A stretch of 64,000 nucleotides of DNA. Origin: Pogostemon cablin (taxonomy: Eukaryota > Streptophyta > Magnoliopsida > Lamiales > Lamiaceae). Of this stretch, positions 1-11,969 are shown piece after piece. The position numbers and the translations under genes were made by a program. Below the pieces are notes generated by a model that saw only the letters and a program-made list of their open reading frames with translations, did not search any database and was not told where the DNA came from. The stretch is taken from positions 9,172,602-9,236,601 of the forward strand of contig CM042996.1 in the NCBI GenBank assembly GCA_023678885.1, read 5' to 3'. Position 1 is the first letter of the stretch, and each line of letters starts with the position of its first letter.

Positions 1-1312
1 TTTTTCTACCAAAGGCTTTTAAGATTTACTATGCCAAAGTTAAGGATTAACAGACCTCTCTGTTTTATATGATTGTAATTGTAATGTTGTAAGCCTAACC
101 TCTCTGTTTTATGTTGTTTTCGGGCTAATTAAGATATACACAAGTTTGATTTTGTATATAATAGATTTATACAAAATACTTACTATACAATAACATTAGG
201 GGAAGAGAGATGCATCATATTTATTTTCTTTTCGTAGCCCAGAATTCATGGATAGTGAGAAGAGAGATACATTCTTCACTATTTTGAATAAAATGATTTA
301 ACATATCACCTCCACATATCAAATATTGGTATATTCAAATATTCACTCCAAGGAAGAATAGATGTACTCAAATATCCTCTCAAAATAGGGGGAAAAAATT
401 AATGTATCCTATTTTTTATACACATTTTTTTTAATCCTAAATTTAACACTATATCTTTTTATATCCGAATTGACCAAAATATCCTTTACTCGAATATTTG
501 AGTAATATATTCAGGTAAAATGTTTAAGTAAAACAATTATTATTTGAAAAATCATTAAAAAAAAATTACTTGAATATTTTACTCGAGAACATTATTTTCG
601 TGTTAATTATTTTTGTGTTAACACATTACTCATTTCGTGTTAACTCATTCATGTTAAATGTTAACTCATTTCGAGTTAAATTGTTTGATATGTCACACAA
701 ATGGATAAGGAGTGCAACCGGGTTAAATGTTGTTTATTATATTCGTGTAAGTTTTAAATTGTTAAATTGTTAAAAATTGTTTATTTTGTGTAAGTTTTGA
801 TCATACACATTTTCGTGTTAATTGTTTATTTCTGTGTTAAAAATTTTGAATTCGTATTATCTCGAATTCATTACTCGTTCTAGCAAGTTGACTAAGGCCT
901 GCTTTTGTGTTTTGACTTCCAAGAGAACTTTCTTATTCACATAAAAAATTGCCTGTTCGGCGAATACATCATTTAACTCGAATTTATTACTCGAATATTT
1001 TTACTCAAAAATAATTTGACTCAAATTTGGGTTCGAAAATTATTTTTCATTTTACTCGAATATATTATACTCGAATACATTATTCAAATGTATTCGAGTA
1101 AATGATATTTTCGTCAATTCGAACATTAAAAAATAACATGTTAAAATTAGGATAAAAAAAATATTTGATATAACGTCAACCATTACTTCCAAAATAAGTA
1201 TATGATAGATTACTTCATAGCACTTTCATTCCCATCCGTAGGGTAGCAACTACACTCCAAAATTATCCTTAATAATTTGTTCTACGACTGAATTTATTAT
1301 AGTTAAAAATAA
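1..1312. other. AT-rich intergenic stretch, no gene
   Basis: No open reading frame with protein-like composition is visible. From about 480 to 1110 the motif TCGAATA/TTACTCGAA recurs many times in both orientations, together with GTGTTAA words, which suggests a decayed repeat, but no terminal repeats or target duplications could be fixed. Confidence 0.5.
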
Positions 1313-1314
1313 TA

Positions 1315-1518
1315 CACCATCCATCCAGTTCTAAGGTGTCCGTTTGCTTTTTTGCATGTGGATTAAGGAATATTATTATTATATGTAAAGTGAATAGTTG
1401 TATTAGAGGGAAGTGGTAGGCCATATTGTGTACTTTTTAACTAAATAGGAAAAATAAATAACTTTGAACCGGACGCCAAAAATAATAAAATAGACACCTT
1501 AGAAGCGGACGGAGTGAG
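1315..1518. mobile_element. Stowaway-like MITE
   Basis: The two ends form an imperfect inverted repeat: the left end reads into TTCTAAGGTGTC and the right end carries its complement, GACACCTTAGAA, followed by GCGGACGGAGTGAG. TA dinucleotides flank both sides (1313-1314 and 1519-1520), the target duplication of Tc1/mariner-type elements. It is about 204 bp long and has no coding capacity. Confidence 0.75.
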
Positions 1519-1568
1519 TAATAAGTATCAATAGTACGTATAAAATCGAGAAAAAAAGCTTCAACTAC

Positions 1569-4500
1569 TGTTGGATTGTATACTAAAAGTCTAGCTTTAG
1601 TATAAACAATGTTATAACAATTTATTTGAAATGAGAATAATATGATCAAATGATTGCGTCTTATAATTTATTTATATGTTAGATGCAATAGTCCACTTAC
1701 TTTATACTATAAATAACATGTTGTGCGACAACACACGAAAGATCATATTATCAGTTTTCTTATAAAGTATAAACGGATGCTCACAACCGAGATAGACGGG
1801 GACTCTTTATTGGGATGGTTGTAGTGTGATTTGATATTAGTTTGTCTTGACTATAGAATCACATTAGTGCACTTTGTATGTATTGAGCAGGACCGCTTGA
1901 GATCGTTCGATTTATACTGACTATATAAGAGAACTTGGTCTCAGTTATTATGGATGTTCGTGTTATTAATCCCTATACAATAACCTCGACATGTAAGCCA
2001 ATATATATCTCTTTGATTCATCAATGGGTGAGATTTATATATTAAATCAACAAACTCGGTGAGTTGGGAAATAGTGTTGTCTCTATGGTGTGCTGTTGAT
2101 TGTAGAAGGAATTCGTGTCCGCTATAGGTTGATGATGTCCCCTTGAGGAGCTCTTAAGGATTATCATGTAAACCCTGCAGGTGAATTTAGTCCGGCATGA
2201 TAATGAGGTTGAGTGGTACTACTCTCGGATGAGATATTAATTAATGAAGTTGTCAGTAACTTAATTAATTAATGAACATTGTATATCTTAAGCATGGGGA
2301 GACTGTCAGACTCATAATAAGTAGGAGACCATAATGTAATTATGGAATTAGAGCAGCAGTGCAGTAATAATATTTTAGTGAAATATATTATTATTATTAT
2401 TATTATTGGACTTAAGCATAAGTTTTGGGTTAAACTTGGATAATTAAGCCCAATAGAGACCCAACTCTAATTTTTCCTCCTAGTCCTTGCTGTAGCCCAT
2501 ATATAAGTCATCTCAACTGTTTGGAAACCCTAACTGAATTACGCCTAATACTGTGAGGAGGGTGAGGGAACAACAAATTGAGAAGATCTCAAAGATCATC
2601 GCTCATATGACGTCGAGATTGGAGTTGGGAATACAACAGAAAATTTGAAGGTTGTTTGCTATTGCTGTTTGTCAACTTCCACGATTTTTATAAAATCGTG
2701 TGAACCTCCAAACTATATGTTTGAGACACTGTTGGAAAGACACTGAAGAGAGAATCGTTTTGGCCCATAGATCACTCGTATCAGATATCAGATGAGGAAG
2801 TTATCCCAAAAATTGTGAGGCTGCGCAGGATGCTGATCGGTGTCATTTTGACCTAGATTTTAGTGTCTTTTGTTATGTGTTTTTATGTGTTTTTATTCAT
2901 TTTGTATATCATTTGGTGGTGTTATATGAAGATATGAAGATTTGTGCTTTGAAATGATAAATATGTGATTTTCATGATTAAGTGCCTTAAATTGTGATAT
3001 ATTTGTGAATATTTAGAGAATTGGTAAATTGGTGTAATTTGTGTGATTTTAAGGTGAAAATAGATTCTAGACACGATAAAGAAGATGTGGGAAAAACGGA
3101 GCTCAATTCGGAGTTGAAATGAGGAAGAACGAGCCAAAGCAAAATGCTGAAAAACACAAGTCTAACTTGTGTGATTTTTCTGTATTCTTGTGGAGCTCAA
3201 AACTAGACATGTGATAAATGGTTGGAAAGCCACTGAAGAGAGGATCGTGTGAGCGCAAGAATCACTCGAATCGGGGTTCGGATATTGAAAGTTATGCGCG
3301 AAACAGTGAGACTGCGCTGCACGCGATGCACCTACACACCCCGTGTGCTGCTACACGACCCGTGTAGGTGCAAAAGGCAGTTTTATGATATCCACTTGTT
3401 TTAGAAGCTTCCATAGGCCCATAAATACATGTTTTGACCACAAAATCCGAGAGGAATCATTTGGGATCAGTTTCCACACACACTAAACACCTAAATCACA
3501 CACATTCATCTCCATCTCTTCCACCCTTCACTTTATCCATCCAATCCACTTGATCTTCTCAAATCCATCCATAAATCCATTCATCCACCAATCTAAGAAG
3601 AGGAATTCATCATTGGTTGAAGATTATAGTATGATCAAGGGGAAGGAAGTTCACCATCAAAGGGGAGCCAACTTACCTTTATTTTGTTATTTTCTTCATT
3701 ATTTGGCTCAATTGGAGCATGCTATGGAATGTATTGATTTTACTATGATATGTAGTGGCTAGTCCTCATGTGAGGCTAACAATATGATTGGTTAGGTATT
3801 ATGTAGATTTTGCACACCACATGTTTGATGAAATGATTGTTATGAATATTTTCTATCATGAATGCTTATTCTCATTTTATATATGATTTGTGTGGTTAAA
3901 TTCTCTAATCATAGTGTTAGGATGGTCATTCCAATATTATGCTTAGTGGTTTAATTGAATCATTGATTACATGAGATGACTTAGTTAGTATGAGGAGAGG
4001 TAAGTCATACTCTTCAAGTGCTTAGAACCTCATGATAGAACATTAGTGATGAACTAGTGAGGGGAACCCAACTTATGATCATAGTACCTTCATGGGAATT
4101 GAGAGTAAGAACAATCCTAAGATATTTAAACTTGTAAAAGAGTTGAGAATCTAATCACCTTGGCCATAGGGGTTAGGGGTACAAACGTGATTGCCCTTAA
4201 TATCATAACATGAAAACCATCAATGCATGTATGTGTGTGAGTCTATATATACCTTACCATGAATGTTTCTTGTCTTATATAATTCTTAGATTGTTCACCT
4301 TCATCCATCATCCATCTCATTTGTACATGTTCTATCTTTTAATTGTTTTCTAGCTTAGTTTGTAGTATAATCAACCCTCTCCTTCTTTGATTAGTCCTAC
4401 TAGAGTGAAACATCTTTCAAATACGGCTATCCACTTTCGTCCTTGGGTTCGATATCTTATATATTTTGCACTTGGTCGCTTACGTGCTACACACGATAGA

Positions 4501-4682
4501 GTACACTTGCTCTAAATCAATTTAGCCAAAATTGAAACCAAGTTCAGCTGCCGGCGATAATCTTTCTTCTTTAACATACCCTGGTGAAAGATAATGCGTT
4601 TCTATGTTTTCTTGCTTCCACTGATTATGGAATCATATGGAACCCTAATAGTTCACGTTAACCAAATGATCGAATGCCAACA
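1569..4682 (+). repeat. 5' LTR of the copia element, interrupted
   Basis: It starts TGTTGGATTG and ends GCCAACA, matching the 3' copy at 9312-11963 along its length apart from the insertions. Shared blocks include GGAAACCCTAA near 2523 and 11521 and AATCATATGGAACCCTAA near 4631 and 11911. The block 2834-4546 is absent from the 3' copy and is a later insertion. Confidence 0.85.
2834..4546 (+). mobile_element. Solo LTR nested in the copia 5' LTR
   Basis: The inserted block begins TGATCGGTGTCA and ends AAGTTCA, so it has TG..CA termini. It is flanked by GATGC (2829-2833) and GCTGC (4547-4551), a 5-bp target duplication with one mismatch; the uninterrupted 3' LTR has GCTGC at the same place (near 11829). 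Its first about 90 bases match the first bases of the solo LTR at 44070-45437 read on the minus strand, including ATTTTAGTGTCTTTT and ATTTGGTGGTGT, so both belong to one LTR group. A CACCTACAC / GTGTAGGTG inverted pair lies near 3330-3370. No internal retroelement genes are present. Confidence 0.75.
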
Positions 4683-4683
4683 A

Positions 4684-4696
4684 TCGGTATCAGTGC
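4684..4696 (+). other. Primer-binding site of the copia element (degenerate)
   Basis: TCGGTATCAGTGC begins two bases after the LTR end and resembles the plant initiator-Met tRNA primer site TGGTATCAGAGC with two to three changes. The position directly inside the 5' LTR supports the call. Confidence 0.65.
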
Positions 4697-4829
4697 TTCA
4701 CTTTTATTGTGAAGCGTGACACGTTAGACTAGGGTTTATGTGGAATATGTGATTTATTTATGAATTAGAATCGCATAAGAATTAGGATTTGGTATAATGG
4801 CTTTATCCATGAAAACTCATCCTTGGCAG

Positions 4830-5620
4830 GCTTGCACGTTAGTGGCAGGGCATGAGGTGCACGACATTGTGTATGCTGACGGACGGTGGGCATGATGGTA
4901 CACAAGCGGTGTAAGGTACCGCGCACAGTGGGTGGCTTATCATGCAGGATACCATGTGACTGACAGGGCACGAGACGGTGCAAGGTAGGAGCAAGGTTCT
5001 AGGCGGGCAGCACGGTTGTGCGCTGGTGGCGCATAAGCAACGCTAGGCTAAGTGCAATCAGCGCGATGATAGAGCTTGTACTGTAGGTGGCTGAAACACG
5101 GGGTAAGCGCGGGATGCCGCGCACGGTAGCATACTTGGCACACACGGTAGCATGCTTGGTGCGCACGACAGCGTGGACAGAGCGCAAGACAGTGTGCTTG
5201 GCACCAGGTGTGGCCACTCGCTAACGCACACTGTGGCATGCACGGCATCCAACAATGAGCACGGCTGGACACACGGTACGGGGCAAGCGACAGGCGAGTA
5301 TGCATGGTGTCTCAGCTCATGGGTGTGCGGCTGGATATATGTTGGTGTGCTGGTGCGCTGGAGGCCATGCATCGTACGTGTTGTCAAGCGGGTGGCGTGC
5401 GTGATGCCCCCTGCCGTGCAGCTGGACGAGCTATGCAACCGGCGCTGGTAGGAGAAAACTAGAGGCACGATCGGCGGTGGGCATGGATGGACAGAGACGG
5501 CTACGTGTTCTGGAGAATTCCAGGTTACGGCAGCCCATGACGATGAATGACTTAGGGCGCAAGTAATCCCACTTGTCACGTAAGGCATCGTTCAACAGCT
5601 GGAGTATCGGACAAGACATC
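4830..5620 (+). other. GC-rich leader segment inside the copia element
   Basis: This roughly 800-bp stretch is much richer in G and C than its surroundings and is full of short degenerate repeats such as GCACGGTAGCATRCTTGG and GTGCGCACGAC (clearest at 5100-5220). Open frames on both strands here are long only because stop codons are rare in GC-rich DNA. They encode Cys/His/Pro-rich sequence of no recognisable family, so I do not call a gene. It lies where the leader and gag of the element should be. Confidence 0.6.
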
Positions 5621-5861
5621 TTGATTTAGTACTATTTTAATTCGTGATATATAACTTCCATAATTGGTTTAATTATTTGATTATTGTTGTATATGTTATG
5701 CATGATTCTTTGTGTTTTACTGCCTTATGTGTCGTAATAGGAGCATGCTAGGTTGCTATTTTATTATTGAATATTATATGCATGTAAAAACCCTCATTGT
5801 TAAATAACTAAGTGGGAGAGGAGATTAGTAATTAATTCCCGTGGCCTCCATTATTGGTTTG

Positions 5862-6053
5862 TAATGTGATACAAGTATACTTGCGTGTTGGCTATAGTGT
5901 CTTTCTCCCCATCGGATGAGTATATTTGTGGATCACTAGTACAGATTTCATTAAATAATTATTGTTTTGTAATGTGATGCACGTAAACTTGCATGTTGGC
6001 TATAGTGCCTTTCTCCCCATCAGGTGAGTTTATTTGCGGATCACTGTACAAAC
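5862..6053 (+). repeat. Tandem duplication, about 107-bp unit
   Basis: Two copies start at about 5862 and 5969. Both contain TTGGCTATAGTG, CTTTCTCCCCATC and GGATCACT in the same order, with scattered substitutions. The duplication lies in the non-coding front part of the copia internal region. Confidence 0.8.
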
Positions 6054-7719
6054 TTATAATTGATGATTGTAGAAAGTTACCTGAGCACGAATGTACTTCT
6101 CTATCTGTAAGGCACACAAGCTCGCAATGGACTTGGAATCAAATAATGGTGAACACTTAGGTGCAAATAATATGTATCCTCCCCATCGGAGTCACTGCTA
6201 TTATTTGTATGGTTAAAGAGGAATCGACTACTAATTATTTTGTCATGAGGTTAGGTTGACAAATGAAATTAATGGGAAAAATCTTTTCTTGTAAATATTC
6301 GGGTTTGTATACATCCATACTATCGTGGCATGCAGATTCATTGTGCTTGAGATGTCGGTGAATTTTATTTTATATTGTTTTGAGAAAATCAATATAAATA
6401 GATAAATTCGAAGATTTGATCGGTGTATTTATTTTTGTGATTCTTAGTAATTTCGAATGGTTTATCTCGCTTATTAATTACTAAAAGAAATCATATTTAC
6501 TGGTCCAAAATTAGTTGATTAGAAAAGAATCTTGGTTTCGATTCTTATTGCTTAGAGATATAAATGTGTTCTCACTAAGGATGTTCTCTGATGCCTATTT
6601 AAGTCTCTAGTGAAGAGATGAGAAGTTCATAGAGATATGATGGTCAATCTCATGCAACTCTTCGGATACTTGAGTAAGTTTGAATGGTAAGAGATCATAC
6701 TTAACTTGATGAATGAATTTTAATACTTGGAGTAAAAGTTGAAGGGAAACCTAAATCAATTTTATTCTCCATAATTTGTCTATATGTTTTAAGCAAGTTC
6801 CACCTGAATTACAAGAGGCTATATTCAGTGTGAAACTTCTGACAAAACAAGTGGCGAAGGAAATCAATTTTCATCAAGAAGTGAACAAGGTTTGTATCTC
6901 ATTCACTAGTTATTGAAGCATGATTAGTTATGGCATCTACTAACACGTTGTGTGTAGATACCTGAATCACTAAATGTCTGCAATTAAGTGATGATGAGAT
7001 TATTATAGACATGGGTAAAACTATGAAAGTGTGGCAGTTGCAGTGGGAGTTGTTTATTTATCTTATGATAGGAATAAACGTTTGATTATAAGAAATTGTC
7101 TTTACGTACATTTTCAATGAAAGAATTTCATTCAGTTTCTATGCATTTACGAATGGATACTCTATTTCATTTAAATGACTTGGTCATTATAATGAAGGAT
7201 AAAGTTATAATCTGTTATGGTATATTGGTGATAATTTGTAAACTCTTAAATCATGATTTTCTCATGATGCAATAAATAGTAATTAATAACGCGTCTTCTA
7301 ATCCTAATAAGAGAAAGACTCTTATGGAAATGATTAGATAGATAATGAATAATTTGGAATTACTAAATTCATTTTATGGGTATGCCCTAGAAACAGCATA
7401 TCGTATAACGTTTGTCTGTTTGTGGGATATTTTAGGAAAATGGAGGGTGATGATTTATTTAGTCCAAAAGATCGAAGGGTGATTGTTAACACAAACACGA
7501 TTTTTGGAAAATGACTATGTAATAAATCACATACTCATGTATAAGTTGTTCTAAAGGAAGTGAGAGGGAAAACACAAAGTATTAGTACCAATTGTACAAG
7601 AGGATATACCACAAGTAAACGGTATTGCGTGTCACATCTGATACACAATTGCATGTAGCGCCTTGTCGTAGTGGGAGGGTTGTTCTACAACCCGATAGAT
7701 TTATGTTTTGGGAGAGTCG

Positions 7720-9180
7720 TGAGATTTGGTCCCTAGTAAACATGGAATTGACCCACGGATACGACGAAGCACTACAAGATAAAAATGTGATATCTTAACA
7801 AGTTGCAATGATTTCTGGAATAGGATCTATGGATTCTAAATCTAGTCTGGGAGCTTGTAGGACCACTAAATAGTATAAAAGCCATTGGAAGTGGTCATAC
7901 AAAATAAAAGAGGATTATACGAGAAGGTGAAAACCTTGAAAGCAAAGCTTGTTGTGAAAAATATATACTCAGAAAAAAAGGTTCGATTATGAGGAAACCT
8001 GTTCACTGGTAGCTATGCCTATGTTAATTCGGATTCTTTTATTTATTACTATTCATATTGATTATGAGGAATATCAAATAGATGTTAAGACAACTTTCCT
8101 GAATAGAAGTCTTGAGGATAACATCTATGTGGAGCAAATAGAGTTATTCATTGCAAAGGGCTAAGAGCATTTTGAGTATGAGCTTAAAATTTTCCATCAA
8201 TGAACTAAAGCAAGCTTTAAACTCAAAGTACATATGTTTGGATGAGAGAATCCAATCATATGGATTTATTCAATAGGTGGATGTGTCTTGTGTATTGAAA
8301 AGAGTGACGAAAACGTAGTGGTATGTCTTGTACTGTACGTAAATAATATATTTCTCATTGGAGACAATGAAAGAGTATTGTCGAGTGTATGGGTATGGTT
8401 CATAAAACAGTATGAAATGAAGGACTTAAAATAAGCAAAATATATCCTTGCGATCATGGTGATCACAAGATAGGATATTGTGTTTATCTCAAGCTTCATG
8501 AATTGATACAATCCTTACTTGTTTTAGCATGTAATTTTATCTAAGGAAATGTGTCATATGACACAAAAGAAGATAAAGGTGACGAGGGTGGTTCCTTATG
8601 CTTCAACGAATAAGGAAGCTTTTAATCTATGGAATGTTATACACGAGAATGGATATCTATTTTGCCGAAGGCATGGTCAGTGGGTATTAAGGTAAACCGA
8701 AATAAGAATGTTGGACTGTGGTAAGACATATATTTATGTACCTGAAAATGACTAAAAATTATATGTGGACTTACCGGATAGATTCACTGCTTCTTGTGGG
8801 TTACATAGATTCAGATTTTTCAAATCAGATAGGGACGACAGTAAATCCACCTCAAGATTATGTGTTAATTTTGAAATTAGAGCCATAATATGGAGGAGTG
8901 TTATATAGAAATATATTTCGGACTCCACCATAGGAAGATGTTGAATTGGAGCCTATGAGGCAGCCAAATCCATCTGCATTACTCTAGAAATTTTGGAAGG
9001 ACTTAGATGTGATTCTAAGTTTGCCCAAGATTATTACAATTCATTGCGATAATAATGGTGCAATTGCAAACTTGAAGGAATCACGAGCTCATAAGGCAAT
9101 TAAACACATGGAGTGCAAGTACCACCTTATACGAGAAATCGTATGGTTAGGGAAAGGTTGTTGTCGCCTAGATTGCATCG
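7720..9180 (+). pseudogene. Copia pol remnant: reverse transcriptase and RNase H
   Basis: Translation in shifting frames recovers the Ty1/copia order. A VWELV block lies near 7845. The start of the reverse transcriptase (KAKLVVK) is near 7940. The DVKTTFLNRSLEDNIYVEQ block lies at 8073-8135; the family motif is DVKTAFLNG. LYVNNIFLIG lies near 8330, where the family has YVDD, so the two catalytic aspartates are replaced by asparagine. RNase H motifs follow: GYIDSDF near 8798 and CDNNGAIANLKE with the tail KYHLIREIV at 9045-9150. Stop codons and frameshifts are frequent. The integrase and gag regions upstream (6100-7700) are too decayed for a confident domain call. The order and the position before a polypurine tract fit a dead copia element. 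Confidence 0.85.
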
Positions 9181-9300
9181 GACGATAACCTAGTAAAATC
9201 CTTTTACAAGGACCTTAAGGCGAAAGCTTTTGATTGGTCTTGTAGTGGGAGCGGTAATCAGATGTATGACAGTGGAGTTGACAGCATAGTCTTTTTATAT

Positions 9301-9311
9301 AAGTAGGAGAT
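9301..9311 (+). other. Polypurine tract of the copia element
   Basis: AAGTAGGAGAT lies directly before the TG that opens the 3' LTR, the usual place and composition of the second-strand primer in plant copia elements. Confidence 0.75.
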
Positions 9312-11963
9312 TGTTGGATTGTATAATAAAAGTCTGGCTTTAGTATGAACAATGTTGTAATAATTTATTTGAAATGAGAATCATATGATCAAATGATTGC
9401 ATCTTATAATTTATTTATATGTCCGATGTAATAGTCCAATTACTTTATATTGTATATAATATGTTGTGCGACAACATGTGGAAGAAAATATTATCGGTTT
9501 CCATATAAAGTATAAACAGATGCTCACAACCAGATAGGCGGGGACTCTCTATCGGGATGGTTGTATTGTGATTTGGTATTAGTTTGTCTTGACTATAGAA
9601 TCACATTAGTGCTCTTTGTGTGTATTGAGCAGGATCGCTTGAGATCGTTCGATTTATACTGACTATATAGGAGAACTTGATCTCGGTTATTATGGATGTT
9701 CGTGTTCTTAATTCCTATACAATAATCTCGACACATAAGACAGTAAGTATTTCTTTGATTCATCAATGGGTGAGATTTACATGTAATTAAATCAACAAAT
9801 TGAGTGAGTTGGGAAATAATGTTGTCTTTATGGTGTGCTGTTGATTGTAAAAAGAATCCGTATCCGATAAAATAGGTTGATGATGTCCCCTTGAAGAGCT
9901 CATAAAGATTATCATGTAAACTCAGCTGGTGGATTTATTCTGGCATGATAATGAGGTTGAGTGGTAATACTCTCGGATGAGATATTAATTAATGGAGTTG
10001 TTAGTAACTTAATTAATTAATGGACATTGTATATCTTAAACGCGGAGAGACTAACGGGCTCATAATAAGAAGGAACCCATAATGTAATTATATGATTAGA
10101 GCGGTAGTGCAGTAATAATATTTTAGTGGTATATATTATTATTGGACTTAAGTATAAGTTTTGGGCTAAACTTGGATACTTAATGTAATACCCGAGAATT
10201 TTCTCTATTTTATAATTTATATTTTATATATTTTTATAATTATGTGATAATTATTTAGTAATTATTTATGTATTTTATTTATCTTTACATTTTATTTTAG
10301 ACATTCGTGATAAAAATAGTGACAATGTATGCCTAAATATTTACGTGCATTAATTTGGATTATATATATATGGTGTGTACGTGTGCGGTGTAGGAATGAC
10401 GAGAGAAAGAAGAGAAAAGAGGGGGTATACGTAGCTTTCCCTTGCCCATTTAGTCAAAAAGAAACTTAATCATTAATAATTTTATAATAAATAATATATA
10501 CATATCATTAATAGTAAGTTGGGTGGGGTTTGATGACTTTCACATGCCTCTTATATCTATATAAGTGTGTCGTGGAAAGAGAGTTACCCAATTTTGGGTA
10601 ATCAAAATGTAGGAAGCAGCCGTGAGCAAGACAATAATAAAGAAAAGGGAGAGAGGGAAAAGAGGTGCGTGCGTGCCGGAGCGGGAGATAGAATAGTTAC
10701 ATTTCTTCACGAGATCTATAATATTATTATTGTCAGAATCCAGGTAAGTAGAGGTCCAACTACAATTCATAAACATGTTATGTGTGAATTATTTGTAATT
10801 AATATGAGATAATTATGTCATGAATTATTTGTGATTAATTTAATTACGTTATTGATTTATTTGAGGTTAATTGGTGATACAAGTTGTTGTTTTATTGTGA
10901 TTAAATATTGATAATGATGTCGTAAATGGTATGATGCATATTTAATTGTCCTGGTTGCATACCATGCATAATCATGAAAAGTGTTTTCCCCAATTTTAAT
11001 AAGATACTAATGGTGTGTGCGACCACTATATATGCATCTCTGTCAGGGTTCGGAAAAATCATTCCTGACACTATATTCGGGGTTCGGAAAAATTATCCAC
11101 ATTGAACTCATTTGGGGTGCATATCATAAGTGTGTCGTGGGGATCCCGCAACGTGAACAGTTTTAAAAATAAAAGAGACCAACTAGAAAGAATAGAAAAT
11201 AAATGCATTTTCATGCATGATTTCTATTTACTGAGATTTTATCTCACTAGTTTATGCATTGTAGGTAAATTGCATACGATGCTGGTAGTTGGAGTTCCGT
11301 CAGATCCTGAGAGTTGTATACATGGATGACGACCTGTTGGGCCGGTGTGATGCGCTGTTTTGTGAAAATTGTATTGTATAAAAATAAAGAAAAAGTAATA
11401 TTTATTATTGTTTATTATTGGTGAAAAAAAAAATTGGGACGTGACACTTAAGCCCAATGGAGGCCCACTCTAATTTCTCCTCCTGGTCCCTGCTGTAGCC
11501 CATATAAGTCATCTCATCTGTCCGGAAACCCTAATGACACATGCCTAACCATGAGTAGGGAAGAGATAACAGCAGATTGAGAGGATCTTGAGGATCGTCG
11601 CCCACACGACGTCAATGATTGGACTTGGGAATACAGTACAAGATCAAGAGGTTGTTTGTTGCTGTTGTTCTTGAAATTCCATGATTTTTCTAAAATTGTG
11701 TGTAATTCCAAATTGTTTGTGTGATACACCGTTATAAAGCCACGGAAGAGAAAATCGTTATGGCATAAAAATCACACAAATCGGAGATCGAAAGAGGAAG
11801 TTATGCTAAATATCGTGAGGCTGCGCGTGCTGCCGACAAGAATTTTTCTCTTCTTCAACATACTCTAGTGAAAGGTAATGTGATTTTATGTTCTTGCTTC
11901 CGCTGATATAGAATCATATGGAACCCTAACGGTTCACTTTAACGAAACGATCGAATGCCAACA
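9312..11963 (+). repeat. 3' LTR of the copia element, interrupted
   Basis: Homologous to 1569-4682 over both ends. The segment 10184-11446 is missing from the 5' copy and is a nested solo LTR. The remaining LTR sequence is about 1.39 kb. Confidence 0.85.
10184..11446 (+). mobile_element. Solo LTR of the Ty3/gypsy family seen at 37-46 kb
   Basis: It begins TGTAATACCCGAGAATTTTC and ends GACGTGACA. It is flanked by perfect 5-bp duplications CTTAA (10179-10183 and 11447-11451). The copia 5' LTR has the empty site (near 2440). It matches the LTRs at 37345-39429 and 42798-46533 in many blocks: GACATTCGTGATAAAAAT, the TATA region near 10550, the CAGGTAAGTAGAG donor-like site at 10741, the GGGTTCGGAAAAA repeats at 11045-11100, and TTTATGCATTGTAGG at 11251. 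The flanking copia LTR is therefore older than this insertion. Confidence 0.92.
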
Positions 11964-11969
11964 CTTGGA

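Larger units (their letters stand above)
1569..11963 (+). mobile_element. Decayed Ty1/copia LTR retrotransposon with nested insertions
   Basis: Two long direct repeats begin with TGTTGGATTGTAT (1569 and 9312) and end with GAATGCCAACA (4682 and 11963), bounding an internal region with a primer-binding-site-like motif, copia reverse transcriptase and RNase H remnants, and a polypurine tract. Each LTR has been split by a separate solo-LTR insertion (2834-4546 and 10184-11446); without these, each LTR is about 1.4 kb. The outer flanks (ACTAC on the left, CTTGG on the right) do not match as a 5-bp target duplication. The coding region is broken by many stops and frameshifts, so the element cannot be autonomous. 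Confidence 0.85.

Noticed and set aside
5058..5588. Protein-coding gene from the long minus-strand frame
   Set aside because: Overlapping frames are open on both strands because the DNA is GC-rich; the translation is low in hydrophobic structure, with no recognisable motif, and lies within a retrotransposon.
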